Assembly (NCBI RefSeq): GCF_001017175.1
Contig: NZ_LCYG01000043.1
Span: 35,307 to 99,306 of the forward strand
Origin: Microvirga vignae
Lineage (GTDB): Bacteria; Pseudomonadota; Alphaproteobacteria; Rhizobiales; Beijerinckiaceae
Reading direction: 5' to 3'
Length of the DNA: 64,000 nucleotides
Position numbers and translations under genes: made by a program. Shown one piece after another: positions 8,359-16,163 of the stretch (position 1 is the first letter of the stretch; every line of letters begins with the position of its first letter). The notes below the pieces were generated by a model, which was given only the letters and a program-made list of their open reading frames with translations, had not been told where the DNA came from and made no database searches.

Positions 8359-9446
8359 TCAAGGAATTGGCGAAGGAACGGGTCAAGCTGCCAGATGGGG
8401 GCTGAGAATCGACATACGTTGCCGTCGTAGTAACAGACCGCCCCATCACCATCTCTGCAGAATGCGAGGACATGAGGGTGCTTGTTGACAATAGCTTGAG
8501 CTGCGTCCGTCAAGTCTCGGGTAATGATAACCGCTGGCATTCCAGCATCTAAGCGACCTCGGATTATCCCCTGCAGGTGCTCGTCGTTAAATCCGAAGCC
8601 GATGCAAACAAGGGCTTGGGTCTGCGAAAGGGTGACGTTCATCTCTCCTCGGACCCTGTCGAAAAGCGTGTTGATCAGTGCGTCCTCGTATTTAGATGGA
8701 CCAGGAACGACTATGGCACGCGCCGCCGTGGATTGATCGTTCACCACTTCGATAGGACCAGCCTCGGTTGTGAGCCATGTGATTGAGCCATGCGGTTTTA
8801 TAAGCCGCACTGTCGGCTTGGGACGGTGTTCGTAAGTTGAGCCACGCTTCCGATCCGTAGCAATAGAGCGCGTATAATGTGTCTGGAACAACGTGTGTTC
8901 TCGTACACGTCGGCGTCGGAACCCCTCGAAGCCGGTATCTAGTGGCAGACTTGCTAAATCGCAAAATAGCTCCAGCAAGGTGTCATAGTTGGTTGTGATA
9001 ACTGAAATGCAGGGAGCGTTTTGAGGCGCCCCCTCATACAGCCGTCTTAATAGTCGGGCTGGAGCATGTGTCTCGGGGTTATCAGAGCTTAGAATTCTAG
9101 CTTCTGCCTCAGTAGTTCGTTGTATAATGAGACTTGCCGTTTCCTCTCTCAGAAGTCGGATTATCTCGTCTCGACCAGCAGCGCCAATTGGAATCGCATT
9201 CAACCCTTTTTCCAGATTTGCTCTGATGTCGGACAGAGCGCTGGTCCACAAATCCTTCGGCTCGTGCGTCACTAGTTTTGACCCTAAAGTCGTGATTAAG
9301 TGATCGCCCAAAGCTCCCATGTGCGGGAGATCGTACGCGCACGAGAAGCCAGATCCTATGAGGAGCGTTGGAGTCAGGCGGAAGATGTCTTGCAGTCGTC
9401 TTGAGACAACGTCCGAACCGGCCATAATGTCCATAGGGGGCCCCAC
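8355..9446 (-). CDS. SIR2-like NAD-hydrolysing effector
   Basis: A 363-residue SIR2-like protein. The NAD-binding G-S-G-F-S is at 31-35, T-T-N-Y-D at 151-155 (Asn of the active site), the catalytic His in K-P-H-G-S-I at 217-222 (H219), and G-F-G-F-N-D-E-H at about 283-290. Proteins of this type in prokaryotic defence deplete NAD+ after phage sensing. It is first in a minus-strand operon and overlaps the HerA gene by 4 bases, the normal order of SIR2-HerA systems. The start could also be the Met at residue 5 or 8. Confidence 0.88.
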   Translation of the reverse strand: MGPPMDIMAGSDVVSRRLQDIFRLTPTLLIGSGFSCAYDLPHMGALGDHLITTLGSKLVTHEPKDLWTSALSDIRANLEKGLNAIPIGAAGRDEIIRLLREETASLIIQRTTEAEARILSSDNPETHAPARLLRRLYEGAPQNAPCISVITTNYDTLLELFCDLASLPLDTGFEGFRRRRVREHTLFQTHYTRSIATDRKRGSTYEHRPKPTVRLIKPHGSITWLTTEAGPIEVVNDQSTAARAIVVPGPSKYEDALINTLFDRVRGEMNVTLSQTQALVCIGFGFNDEHLQGIIRGRLDAGMPAVIITRDLTDAAQAIVNKHPHVLAFCRDGDGAVCYYDGNVCRFSAPIWQLDPFLRQFLE

Positions 9447-9518
9447 ATTCGGCTTTTGCCGCGTTTTACGGCCAAGCTCTGCATAGGACTTCCCCGATAA
9501 GCAATGTCAAAGGGCAAG

Positions 9519-9968
9519 CTAGCAAGGCAAATCCACAGGCAGTGGCAGTGTGGCTAGAAGCAGTGATATAGCCTTTTCGCGCTGCAACATAGAAAGCCTC
9601 TGAAGCTCAAGACGAACGAGCAATATCTTTTCGGCTCGATTTACAGAACCAAAAGCCTTGCAGACTCTGGATTTCAGCGCACTCGGATTACTGACGAGAA
9701 GGATTATTACTAGGAGGGTAAGGGCACGCCCGAACCGTTGCTGCTCGTGAGGCAGGCGGGTCTGGGCGGCATGGACGATCTCTGTTGTGAGATGCTGGCG
9801 CTGACCAAAATGGACCGGAACACTGGCGATCCCTACGATCCTGCCCGTCACGCTTAACTTCGCGGGCACGCTAGCCACAATTGTTAAACGCACGCCCAAG
9901 ATTGCCCGCACTCCTATCCGGTAGGTGTGTTCGTGTGACACCGGCTTTCGGAAGGTTACTAACATCAT
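9519..9968 (-). CDS. Possible small membrane-associated protein upstream of SIR2
   Basis: A 149-codon open frame lies 72 bases upstream of the SIR2 gene on the same strand. It has one hydrophobic stretch near residues 82-93 (A-L-T-L-L-V-I-I-L-L-V) followed by a basic helical region. No homology is recognised. The surrounding 540 bases have no other candidate gene on either strand, and codon use here is less biased than in neighbouring genes. It may be a real small gene, a remnant, or chance; the promoter of the SIR2-HerA operon probably lies within or just before it. Confidence 0.25.
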   Translation of the reverse strand: MMLVTFRKPVSHEHTYRIGVRAILGVRLTIVASVPAKLSVTGRIVGIASVPVHFGQRQHLTTEIVHAAQTRLPHEQQRFGRALTLLVIILLVSNPSALKSRVCKAFGSVNRAEKILLVRLELQRLSMLQREKAISLLLATLPLPVDLPC

Positions 9969-9986
9969 TCTTGCATAATAACAGCA

Positions 9987-11015
9987 TTGAGGTTAGCGTG
10001 CGCCGCAGTGTTAGGAAAACAGCATATCACCCCCGAGGGATCATTCGCCGAGGCGCTGGAACGCTATCTCGGAGACACCCTTCATGACCGCATTCGAGTT
10101 ATCAAATTTGAGGGTGCACGCGGACTTCCTTCACTTCTCGGGCGAACCTACCCCCTCTATGAAGCCTGGATAGCCGGAAGACGGTGCGTCTTTCTTGCGG
10201 CCTTGAACAGCGCCGCCACCCCTTCCGACATCGCCAAGCACATCGGCCTGGTCCGCGACTCTGTTGATGCAATCATCGTCTTCGCAACGCCTTCGCTGAG
10301 CGCGCACAACCGGTCACGCCTCATCGGTCAGGGTGTGCCATTCGTTGTACCAGGCAACCAGCTCTATATCCCCGACCTCGCCATGGATCTGCGTGAGCAT
10401 TTTCGCGCGCTCAAACAACGGCATGCGGACGGCCTATCGCCGGCGGCTCAAGCCGTTTTGTTCAATCACCTTTTGCGGCACGACGAGAATGCTACGACCC
10501 CGTCGCTCATCGCGGCGCGACTCCGCTACTCGGCGATGTCGATCGGCCGCGCTTTTGACGATCTTGTTGCGTCGGGCATCGCGCACACCGAAAAGCACGG
10601 CAAGGAAAGACATATCCGGTTCAAGGCAGAAGGACGCCAGCTATTCAAGGCGGCGCGCGATCTCCTCCGCAGCCCGGTACGCTCTGTGAAGTTCGTCCAA
10701 GGCGATCACTTCCGAGTGCCGCTCAAGCAGGCGGGAGAATCAGCGCTTGCCGAGCTGACGGATTTGACCCGGCCCTCGATCCGCACCTTCGCCGTCGCCG
10801 CCAGCGATTGGAAGGCGATCGCACAGACCTCTAGTCTTGTCGAAACCAGCCGGGATCAAGCCGATTTCGTCATCGAAACATGGTCCTACGAACCTGCCGC
10901 CTTGTCCGATACCGATATCGTGGACCCTCTGTCGCTTTACGCGCAGTTCCGGGATCATCGTGACGAGCGTGTTTCCATGGCGGCAGAACAACTCTTGGAG
11001 ACCATCCCATGGTAG
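9987..11015 (+). CDS. Winged-helix protein paired with nucleotidyltransferase
   Basis: About 342 residues. The middle (roughly residues 150-220) reads like a winged helix, with a helix-turn-helix around S-L-I-A-A-R-L-R-Y-S and a wing containing E-K-H-G-K-E-R-H-I-R-F. The start is uncertain: the TTG at 9987 gives the full frame, and a GTG at 10008 is an alternative; neither has a strong ribosome binding site. The stop overlaps the next gene by 7 bases. This pairing of a winged-helix protein with a small nucleotidyltransferase resembles predicted toxin-antitoxin loci in which the DNA-binding partner represses and neutralises. Confidence 0.6.
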   Translation: MRLACAAVLGKQHITPEGSFAEALERYLGDTLHDRIRVIKFEGARGLPSLLGRTYPLYEAWIAGRRCVFLAALNSAATPSDIAKHIGLVRDSVDAIIVFATPSLSAHNRSRLIGQGVPFVVPGNQLYIPDLAMDLREHFRALKQRHADGLSPAAQAVLFNHLLRHDENATTPSLIAARLRYSAMSIGRAFDDLVASGIAHTEKHGKERHIRFKAEGRQLFKAARDLLRSPVRSVKFVQGDHFRVPLKQAGESALAELTDLTRPSIRTFAVAASDWKAIAQTSSLVETSRDQADFVIETWSYEPAALSDTDIVDPLSLYAQFRDHRDERVSMAAEQLLETIPW

Positions 11016-11779
11016 CCGGCATCGACAAATTCCGTGAGCATTTCGCAGGACATGAGGATCACTACGCGATCATCGGCGGTGCCGCATGTGACTTGCTGTT
11101 CGATGCGGCCGGTCTCCCATTCAGAGCGACCAAGGATATCGACATGGTGCTTTGCGTCGAAGTGGTCGATCCCGTATTTGGAACGGCTTTCAAAGCATTC
11201 CTCGATGCAGGCGGATATCAGGCGCGCGAGCGAAGCGATGGCAAAAAGGAGTTCTATCGCTTCCATCGGCCATCCGACCAAAGCCTCCCTTTCATGATCG
11301 AGCTCTTTTCGCGCAAACCAGGGGCGCTCGATCTCCCGGAAGATGCGGGCCTGACGCCCATCCCTGTGGAAGAGGATATCGTCGGCCTCTCGGCGATCCT
11401 TCTCGACGAGGGCTACTACGACGCGCTGCAGGCAGCGAAACGCAAACTGGGCAGCGTCAAGATCATCGACGAAACCCTGCTTATTCCCTTCAAGGCCCGA
11501 GCCTTCCTCGATTTGACCGCCCGCTCGGAGGCAGGCGAAACGATCGATAGCAAGACCATCAGGAAACATCGCAACGATGTGTTCCGCCTGGCGCAGCTGC
11601 TGGCTTCGGATACCTCAATTAAGCTCGCCGATCCGATCCGCGAGGATCTCCGAAAGTTCCTCGAATTGGCTCAAGCTGACGAGACCCTCGACCCCAAGGC
11701 GTTCGACGTGCTCCTCACGCGCGACGAAGCCATCGACCTCCTTCGTTCAGCCTATGGACTGCACGGCCGAGCGGGGTGA
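11009..11779 (+). CDS. AbiEii-like nucleotidyltransferase, second toxin candidate
   Basis: A 256-residue protein with a nucleotidyltransferase core: I-I-G-G-A-A-C-D-L-L near residues 22-31 and the metal-binding T-K-D-I-D-M-V near 44-50. It is smaller than, and clearly different from, the AbiEii toxin at the start of the window. Its ATG sits inside the end of the winged-helix gene, so the two are translationally coupled. Known relatives act as toxins that modify tRNA or proteins with nucleotides. A role as toxin here is inferred from the coupling and the fold. Confidence 0.65.
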   Translation: MVAGIDKFREHFAGHEDHYAIIGGAACDLLFDAAGLPFRATKDIDMVLCVEVVDPVFGTAFKAFLDAGGYQARERSDGKKEFYRFHRPSDQSLPFMIELFSRKPGALDLPEDAGLTPIPVEEDIVGLSAILLDEGYYDALQAAKRKLGSVKIIDETLLIPFKARAFLDLTARSEAGETIDSKTIRKHRNDVFRLAQLLASDTSIKLADPIREDLRKFLELAQADETLDPKAFDVLLTRDEAIDLLRSAYGLHGRAG

Positions 11780-11920
11780 CGGGACCGGTAAGACGAAAAA
11801 CACGCCGAGACTGATTTCCGGAAAATCGGCTTTACGTTTCTGAGGGGGTAAGCCTTCCCCTGCGGCCGAGCCTAAGGTCTCGGCCGACCCCTTCTGCGGG
11901 GGACCCCGCAACGCCCCCTG

Positions 11921-12003
11921 TAGAGTGAGAGTGCGGACCGGCTTTGCCGTGACGGGTTGAGGGCTGGGAGAGAGGCTCCCGGCGCCCGTCGCGGAGACCC
12001 GCG
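11921..12003 (+). promoter_or_regulatory. Structured leader A of ardC
   Basis: Two nested hairpins end just before the ribosome binding site. The outer stem pairs 11948-11956 with 11985-11993 (9 bp, one G-U). The inner stem pairs 11964-11970 with 11976-11982 (7 bp) and closes the loop AGAGG. GGAG at 11993-11996 follows directly, so folding should control access to the start at 12004. The same fold, with compensating base changes, precedes the ParB-like gene. Confidence 0.65.
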
Positions 12004-12963
12004 ATGTCCACAAAGACCGCACCCGCTCGCGCCGGTCAGGATCGGACGAGCCTCTATGACGAAATCACCGGCAAGATCATCGCCGAGCTGGAGGCCGGCC
12101 GCGTGCCCTGGGTCCAGCCTTGGGGAACGGCCGCCGCGAAGGCGCCGCTCGCCATGCCGAGGAACGCCGCCACGGGCCGCCACTATTCCGGGATCAATGT
12201 GCTGATCCTCTGGGGCGCCGTGATCGAGCACGGCTTTCCCGGCCAGAGCTGGCTCACCTTCCGCCAGGCGCTCGCGCTGGGCGGCAATGTCCGCAAGGGC
12301 GAGCGCGGCACGACCGTCGTCTATGCCGACCGCTTCGTGCCCGAGGACGAGAAGCGGCGCGCCCGCGAGACCAGCGAGGAAGCCCAGGCGATCCCGTTCC
12401 TGAAGCGCTTCACCCTCTTCAACGCCGCACAGTGCGAGAACCTGCCGGAGGACATCGCGATCGTCGCGCCACCCCCGCCGCCCGGCCTGATCGAGCCCAA
12501 GGTCGAGGCTCTGATCCGTGCGGCGGGGATCGACTTCCGCATCGGCGGCAACCGCGCCTTCTATGTCCCGGCGCTCGACTACGTCCAGGTTCCACCGCCT
12601 CAGGCCTATTTCGAGCCGATCAACTGGCACCGCACGGCGCTTCACGAGATGGGTCACGCCACCGGGCATCCGTCCCGTCTCAGCCGCGACATGAGCGGCA
12701 GCTTCGGCACGAAGAAGTATGCCTTCGAGGAGCTCGTCGCCGAGATGAACGCCGCATTCTGCTGCGCGTCGCTTGGCATCGTGCCGACCGTCCGGCATGC
12801 GGACTACATCGGCTCGTGGCTGGAAGTGCTGCGCGAGGACAATCGCGCGATCGTCCGCGCTGCATCGCAGGCGAGCAAGGCGGCCGACTGGCTTCTCAGC
12901 TTCGCCCCAGCCGACGACGCGGGCCTTCAGGCCGAACCCTCGATCGACAGGAGGGCGGCATGA
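12004..12963 (+). CDS. ardC: ArdC-like antirestriction / ssDNA-binding metalloprotease
   Basis: A 319-residue ArdC-family protein. An N-terminal ssDNA-binding region (residues 1-140, with the family's L-Y-D-E-I-T-G-K-I-I start) is followed by a zincin-like domain with H214-E-M-G-H218, the zinc-binding HExxH motif. ArdC proteins coat incoming single-stranded plasmid or ICE DNA and protect it from host restriction after conjugation. The gene leads a block of ICE maintenance genes, overlaps DUF2958 by 4 bases, and carries the structured leader at 11921-12003. Confidence 0.9.
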   Translation: MSTKTAPARAGQDRTSLYDEITGKIIAELEAGRVPWVQPWGTAAAKAPLAMPRNAATGRHYSGINVLILWGAVIEHGFPGQSWLTFRQALALGGNVRKGERGTTVVYADRFVPEDEKRRARETSEEAQAIPFLKRFTLFNAAQCENLPEDIAIVAPPPPPGLIEPKVEALIRAAGIDFRIGGNRAFYVPALDYVQVPPPQAYFEPINWHRTALHEMGHATGHPSRLSRDMSGSFGTKKYAFEELVAEMNAAFCCASLGIVPTVRHADYIGSWLEVLREDNRAIVRAASQASKAADWLLSFAPADDAGLQAEPSIDRRAA

Positions 12964-13331
12964 TCCTTCTCACGCCCGAGTTGCGCGAGCGGCTGACCGC
13001 CAACGGCCGCGAACGGGATGTCGACCATGTTCCCGTGGTCAAGTTCTTCAACCCCCTCGGCGAAGGCGTCTGGCTCGCCACGGAACTCGACGAGGACGGC
13101 GACACCTTGTTCGGCCTGGCCGATCTCAGCCAGCCCGAGCTGGGCTCGTTCAGCCTCGCCGAGATGACCGCTATCCGCCTGCCGCTCGGCCTCGGCATCG
13201 AGCGCGACAACCTGTTCAAAGGCCTGTTTCCAATCTCAGTCTGGGCCGAGGCGGCCCATCGAACCGGCAGCATCCGCGAGGCAGAGCGCGTGCTCTACGC
13301 CGCCCATCGCGCCCAGCGGGAGGATGTGTGA
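12960..13331 (+). CDS. DUF2958 protein
   Basis: A 123-residue protein starting at the ATGA overlap with the ardC stop. It matches the DUF2958 family in its start (L-L-T-P-E-L-R-E-R-L) and in V-P-V-V-K-F-F-N-P at about 24-32, followed by W-L-A-T-E-L-D-E-D-G-D-T-L-F-G-L. The family is found almost only beside ardC on conjugative elements; its function is unknown. The start at 12960 is chosen because the upstream reading frame is occupied by ardC. Confidence 0.85.
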   Translation: MILLTPELRERLTANGRERDVDHVPVVKFFNPLGEGVWLATELDEDGDTLFGLADLSQPELGSFSLAEMTAIRLPLGLGIERDNLFKGLFPISVWAEAAHRTGSIREAERVLYAAHRAQREDV

Positions 13332-13689
13332 TGCGCTTCCGTCGCTGGCCACGGTGACCGCCTATCGGGATACGCCGCGCAAGCGCACGGCGTTCCTTCG
13401 TAAGCAGCGCCTCGAACGGGAGGCGCTGCCGCTCTTCGCCGAGGCGATCGCCGCCCGGCAACGTAGCGTCGACGAGGAGATGGCTCGCCGCCACGTCTGG
13501 TGGAACGAGCGTGAGCGCCCGGCACAGCGCAACGCGCGGGCCGCCCGCCGGCGCGAGGCTCGGGCTCGGCTCTTCGCTCTACCGGATCCGCTGCGAGGCA
13601 AGGTGCGCGATCGCTGGCGCAGCAGTGGCTCTTGCGAATCCATCGATATCGGCACGGCTCTCATCAGAGCACGCCGCTTATATTTCTAG
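13324..13689 (+). CDS. Small basic hypothetical protein after DUF2958
   Basis: A 121-residue Arg-rich protein that overlaps the DUF2958 stop by 8 bases. It reads as a single long basic helix-rich protein with many Glu/Arg pairs (R-K-R-T-A-F-L-R-K-Q-R-L-E-R-E near residues 19-33). No family is recognised. The overlap and shared strand make it the third gene of the ardC transcript. The last 20 residues look less conserved, which may mark the point where the following cargo was inserted. Confidence 0.5.
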   Translation: MCDALPSLATVTAYRDTPRKRTAFLRKQRLEREALPLFAEAIAARQRSVDEEMARRHVWWNERERPAQRNARAARRREARARLFALPDPLRGKVRDRWRSSGSCESIDIGTALIRARRLYF

Positions 13690-13896
13690 TTAGTTGGAGG
13701 TTTTTTGCAACGATATCTCGGCCATATTCACCGCGTCGAGCAAGGCTCAGGCGGCGGTGGACTGAAGGCGTGCCTAACGGCTGCATCGCTCCGCGACCTC
13801 TTCGCCAATATGACACTAGTTCCGCTGCGACCAGGCAGGCCGTGATAACGCATCTTATGCGCGCGTTGGTCGTCGTCTTGCTCGTCACTATCTCGT

Positions 13897-15087
13897 TCAT
13901 GCCGCACTCGCAGCTTCTGCAGGTGCGGCATCACGCATGAAGGCAAGAGCCAGACTGATGCCGATGAGGCCAATCAGGATGGACGCCGCGGCCAGGGCTG
14001 TGACCCCGCTGATCTCGACGAGGATGCCGCCGAGAAAAGCGCCGGTGGCGATCCCGGCGTAGGTGGTCGAGCTGTTCATGGCCAGGACCAGCTTCGACCT
14101 CTCCCCGGCGAGGCTGAGGAGCCGGTGCTGGATCGGGACGAGATACATGTAGCTCACGTTGCCCCAAAGCAAGGCGATGAGCAGGGTGAGGACGCCGTGC
14201 TGCCCGAATGCAACTAGGCCGACGAGCAAGATGAGTTGGGCCCCCACGGCCGCGATGAGGACCTTGAAGGGGCCAAAACGATCGGTCAGGAACCCGCAGG
14301 CGACGTTTCCGGTCACGGCTCCGAAACCATAGGCAAAGAGCGCGGCCGAGAGCAGCGGGACCCCGGCCAGCAGGGAGCCGGTGATGAAGACGCTCACATA
14401 GGAATAAACGATGAACTCGGAAACGACGACGAAGAGCGTCACGGAAAGGACGCCGTAGATGATCTTGGAGACGTCTTTCGAGGCCGGGCCGTTGCCGCGC
14501 TCCGGCGCCTTGGCAGGGATCCCGGACATCATCGGAGCGAGGATCAGCAATGCGAGAAGGCCGGCAATGACTACGAAAGCGAAGGCGAAGCGCCAGCCGA
14601 TCGTAGCTGCAATCCAGCTGGTCGCGGGAACGCCAGCAACCTGTGAAACGGTCATGCCGCCGAAGATGAGGGACAACGCCATCCCTTTGCGTGCAGGCGG
14701 CAGGAGCTCGGCGGCCAGCGCGGTAGCCGCCGGCGTGAACATCGCCGCGCCATAGGCGGAAATGACGCGACCTGCGACAAGGGTTAGGAAATTCGCTGCG
14801 ATCGCGCAGATCAGGTTGCCGATGATGAAAATCGCAATGGAGAGGATCTGGACCTTGCGGCGGCTCATGTCCTTAAACATCCAGGCATTCAGCGGCGCGA
14901 AGACCGCGTAGCAGAGTGCGTAGATCGAGATGATCCAGCCCGCCGCGCCGGTTGAGATCGTCAGGTCACGAGAGATCACATCGAGCGCTCCGATGACGAC
15001 AAACGTGTCCAGACCGATCGCGAAGGCACCAACGGTCAGAGCAGCAACGATGAGTTTCGTTCGCGCATCGGGAAGGGATGAGGTCAT
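13897..15087 (-). CDS. MFS efflux transporter (DHA1-like)
   Basis: A 396-residue major facilitator with about 12 hydrophobic segments. The loop between helices 2 and 3 has D-M-S-R-R-K-V-Q, close to the G-x-x-x-D-R-x-G-R-R/K signature, and G-F-L-T-D-R-F-G-P-F occupies the equivalent position in the second half (about residue 265). The overall look is that of arabinose-efflux or Bcr/CflA-type drug exporters. It lies opposite to the ICE backbone and is probably cargo inserted between the ardC block and the ParB-like gene. The substrate cannot be told. Confidence 0.85.
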   Translation of the reverse strand: MTSSLPDARTKLIVAALTVGAFAIGLDTFVVIGALDVISRDLTISTGAAGWIISIYALCYAVFAPLNAWMFKDMSRRKVQILSIAIFIIGNLICAIAANFLTLVAGRVISAYGAAMFTPAATALAAELLPPARKGMALSLIFGGMTVSQVAGVPATSWIAATIGWRFAFAFVVIAGLLALLILAPMMSGIPAKAPERGNGPASKDVSKIIYGVLSVTLFVVVSEFIVYSYVSVFITGSLLAGVPLLSAALFAYGFGAVTGNVACGFLTDRFGPFKVLIAAVGAQLILLVGLVAFGQHGVLTLLIALLWGNVSYMYLVPIQHRLLSLAGERSKLVLAMNSSTTYAGIATGAFLGGILVEISGVTALAAASILIGLIGISLALAFMRDAAPAEAASAA

Positions 15088-15243
15088 GACTGTAATTCAG
15101 GTTCTCTCGTAGAGTGTCCAGGCCAGCACATCATGCAGGGATAAAGGCGTGACCATGATGTCCCGGACCTGCAACGCCAATTTTCCCGCAAATGTCGGGA
15201 ATTCAGTGTCACGGAAGATGGAGGGGCTTCGTGCAAGCTGGCA

Positions 15244-15753
15244 CTATGTCCGCGCCATTTCCATTAGAACAATTTCGATCGGCTCTCCGCCAACGCCATG
15301 AGAGAAGTATCCTTTCTGCATGGCTTTAAAACCGTGACGCTCACAGAATCCCTGCGCGTTTCGCGTGGATTCTATCTTGATGGACCCCGAATATCCCTTG
15401 GCCGCATTTTCAACGCCAACTTTGAGCAGTCGCTTACCGAGTCCCCGGCCTGCTGCCTTAGGCAGCACAAAAAGGCGCGTCACCTCGCCAAGAATTGAGT
15501 CGACGAACCCCAGTACTTCACCATTTTCTTCGGCGATGACCGTATGACCCTTCTCGATAATATCCTCATAATATTCGACAGTACGTTCTCCCATCCACCC
15601 TGCAAGCTGTTCGCTCTTGTAGTGATTCTTTGCGAGGCCCTGAACGGATTGCGCTGTCACGTCAAACAATGATTGACCATCGCCAGCACGAGCTGAGCGC
15701 AAAACAATTTCGCTGTCATTCTTAGCGCCATTTATGGACGGTCTCTTGCGCAA
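15244..15753 (-). CDS. GNAT-family N-acetyltransferase
   Basis: A 169-residue GNAT protein. The acetyl-CoA-binding motif A appears as L-F-V-L-P-K-A-A-G-R-G-L-G-K-R-L-L at about residues 93-109, and the C-terminal part has the F-C-E-R-H-G-F-K motif typical of GNAT enzymes. These transfer acetyl groups to small amines or proteins; the substrate is unknown. It follows the MFS gene on the same strand in reverse order (it lies upstream), about 155 bases away, and both may be one cargo unit. Confidence 0.85.
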   Translation of the reverse strand: MRKRPSINGAKNDSEIVLRSARAGDGQSLFDVTAQSVQGLAKNHYKSEQLAGWMGERTVEYYEDIIEKGHTVIAEENGEVLGFVDSILGEVTRLFVLPKAAGRGLGKRLLKVGVENAAKGYSGSIKIESTRNAQGFCERHGFKAMQKGYFSHGVGGEPIEIVLMEMART

Positions 15754-16078
15754 ATCATGAACTGCGAATGACTCTCTCAGAATCTGCTTGCAGAATTTCC
15801 GCAGACTTTTTCTGTTCTAAGTGCAAAGTGGTAAGATTTCCAACCAATTTCGCCGGATTGCTGCATCAAGGCAGTCGCGTTGTCGACATAATTGTGATCC
15901 GAAGCTGGCTCTGTCACGACTGAACACCACCAACTACTATTCTCAGGAGGACCTCGATCTATAGGTCAGGCGGAACCGACAAATCCGCACAGTTGGCTTT
16001 ACGCCTTTACGAGTCCGTGCGGCACGACCTGCTTGCTGAGCATCGGTCCGGTCTGCGCGCGAGAGAGACGCCGAAAGT
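15754..16078. other. Intergenic region before ParB-like leader
   Basis: No convincing gene is visible on either strand. The AT-richer first part (15760-15900) probably holds the GNAT promoter on the minus strand. From about 15990 the sequence becomes GC-rich and leads into leader B. A reading frame from 15993 joins the ParB-like frame in phase, but its codons look non-coding and it would span the hairpin leader, so it is not taken as the start. Confidence 0.5.
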
Positions 16079-16163
16079 AGAGAGTAAGGGGGAGGACGGG
16101 ATTTTCGTGACGGGTTGGAGGTCGAGAGAGAGGCTCTCGGCTGCCCGTCACGGAGTCATCCCG
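16079..16163 (+). promoter_or_regulatory. Structured leader B of ParB-like gene
   Basis: It has the same two-hairpin plan as leader A. The outer stem pairs 16106-16114 with 16144-16152 (9 bp, all Watson-Crick). The inner stem pairs 16122-16128 with 16134-16140 and closes the identical loop AGAGG. GGAG at 16152-16155 abuts the outer stem. A G-C pair of leader A's inner stem is A-T here, and other positions change compatibly, which supports a conserved RNA structure rather than sequence alone. Confidence 0.65.

Noticed and set aside
15993..16163. Upstream in-frame extension of the ParB-like gene
   Set aside because: It would translate the hairpin leader shared with ardC; ATG 16164 has a proper ribosome binding site and the family's usual start.
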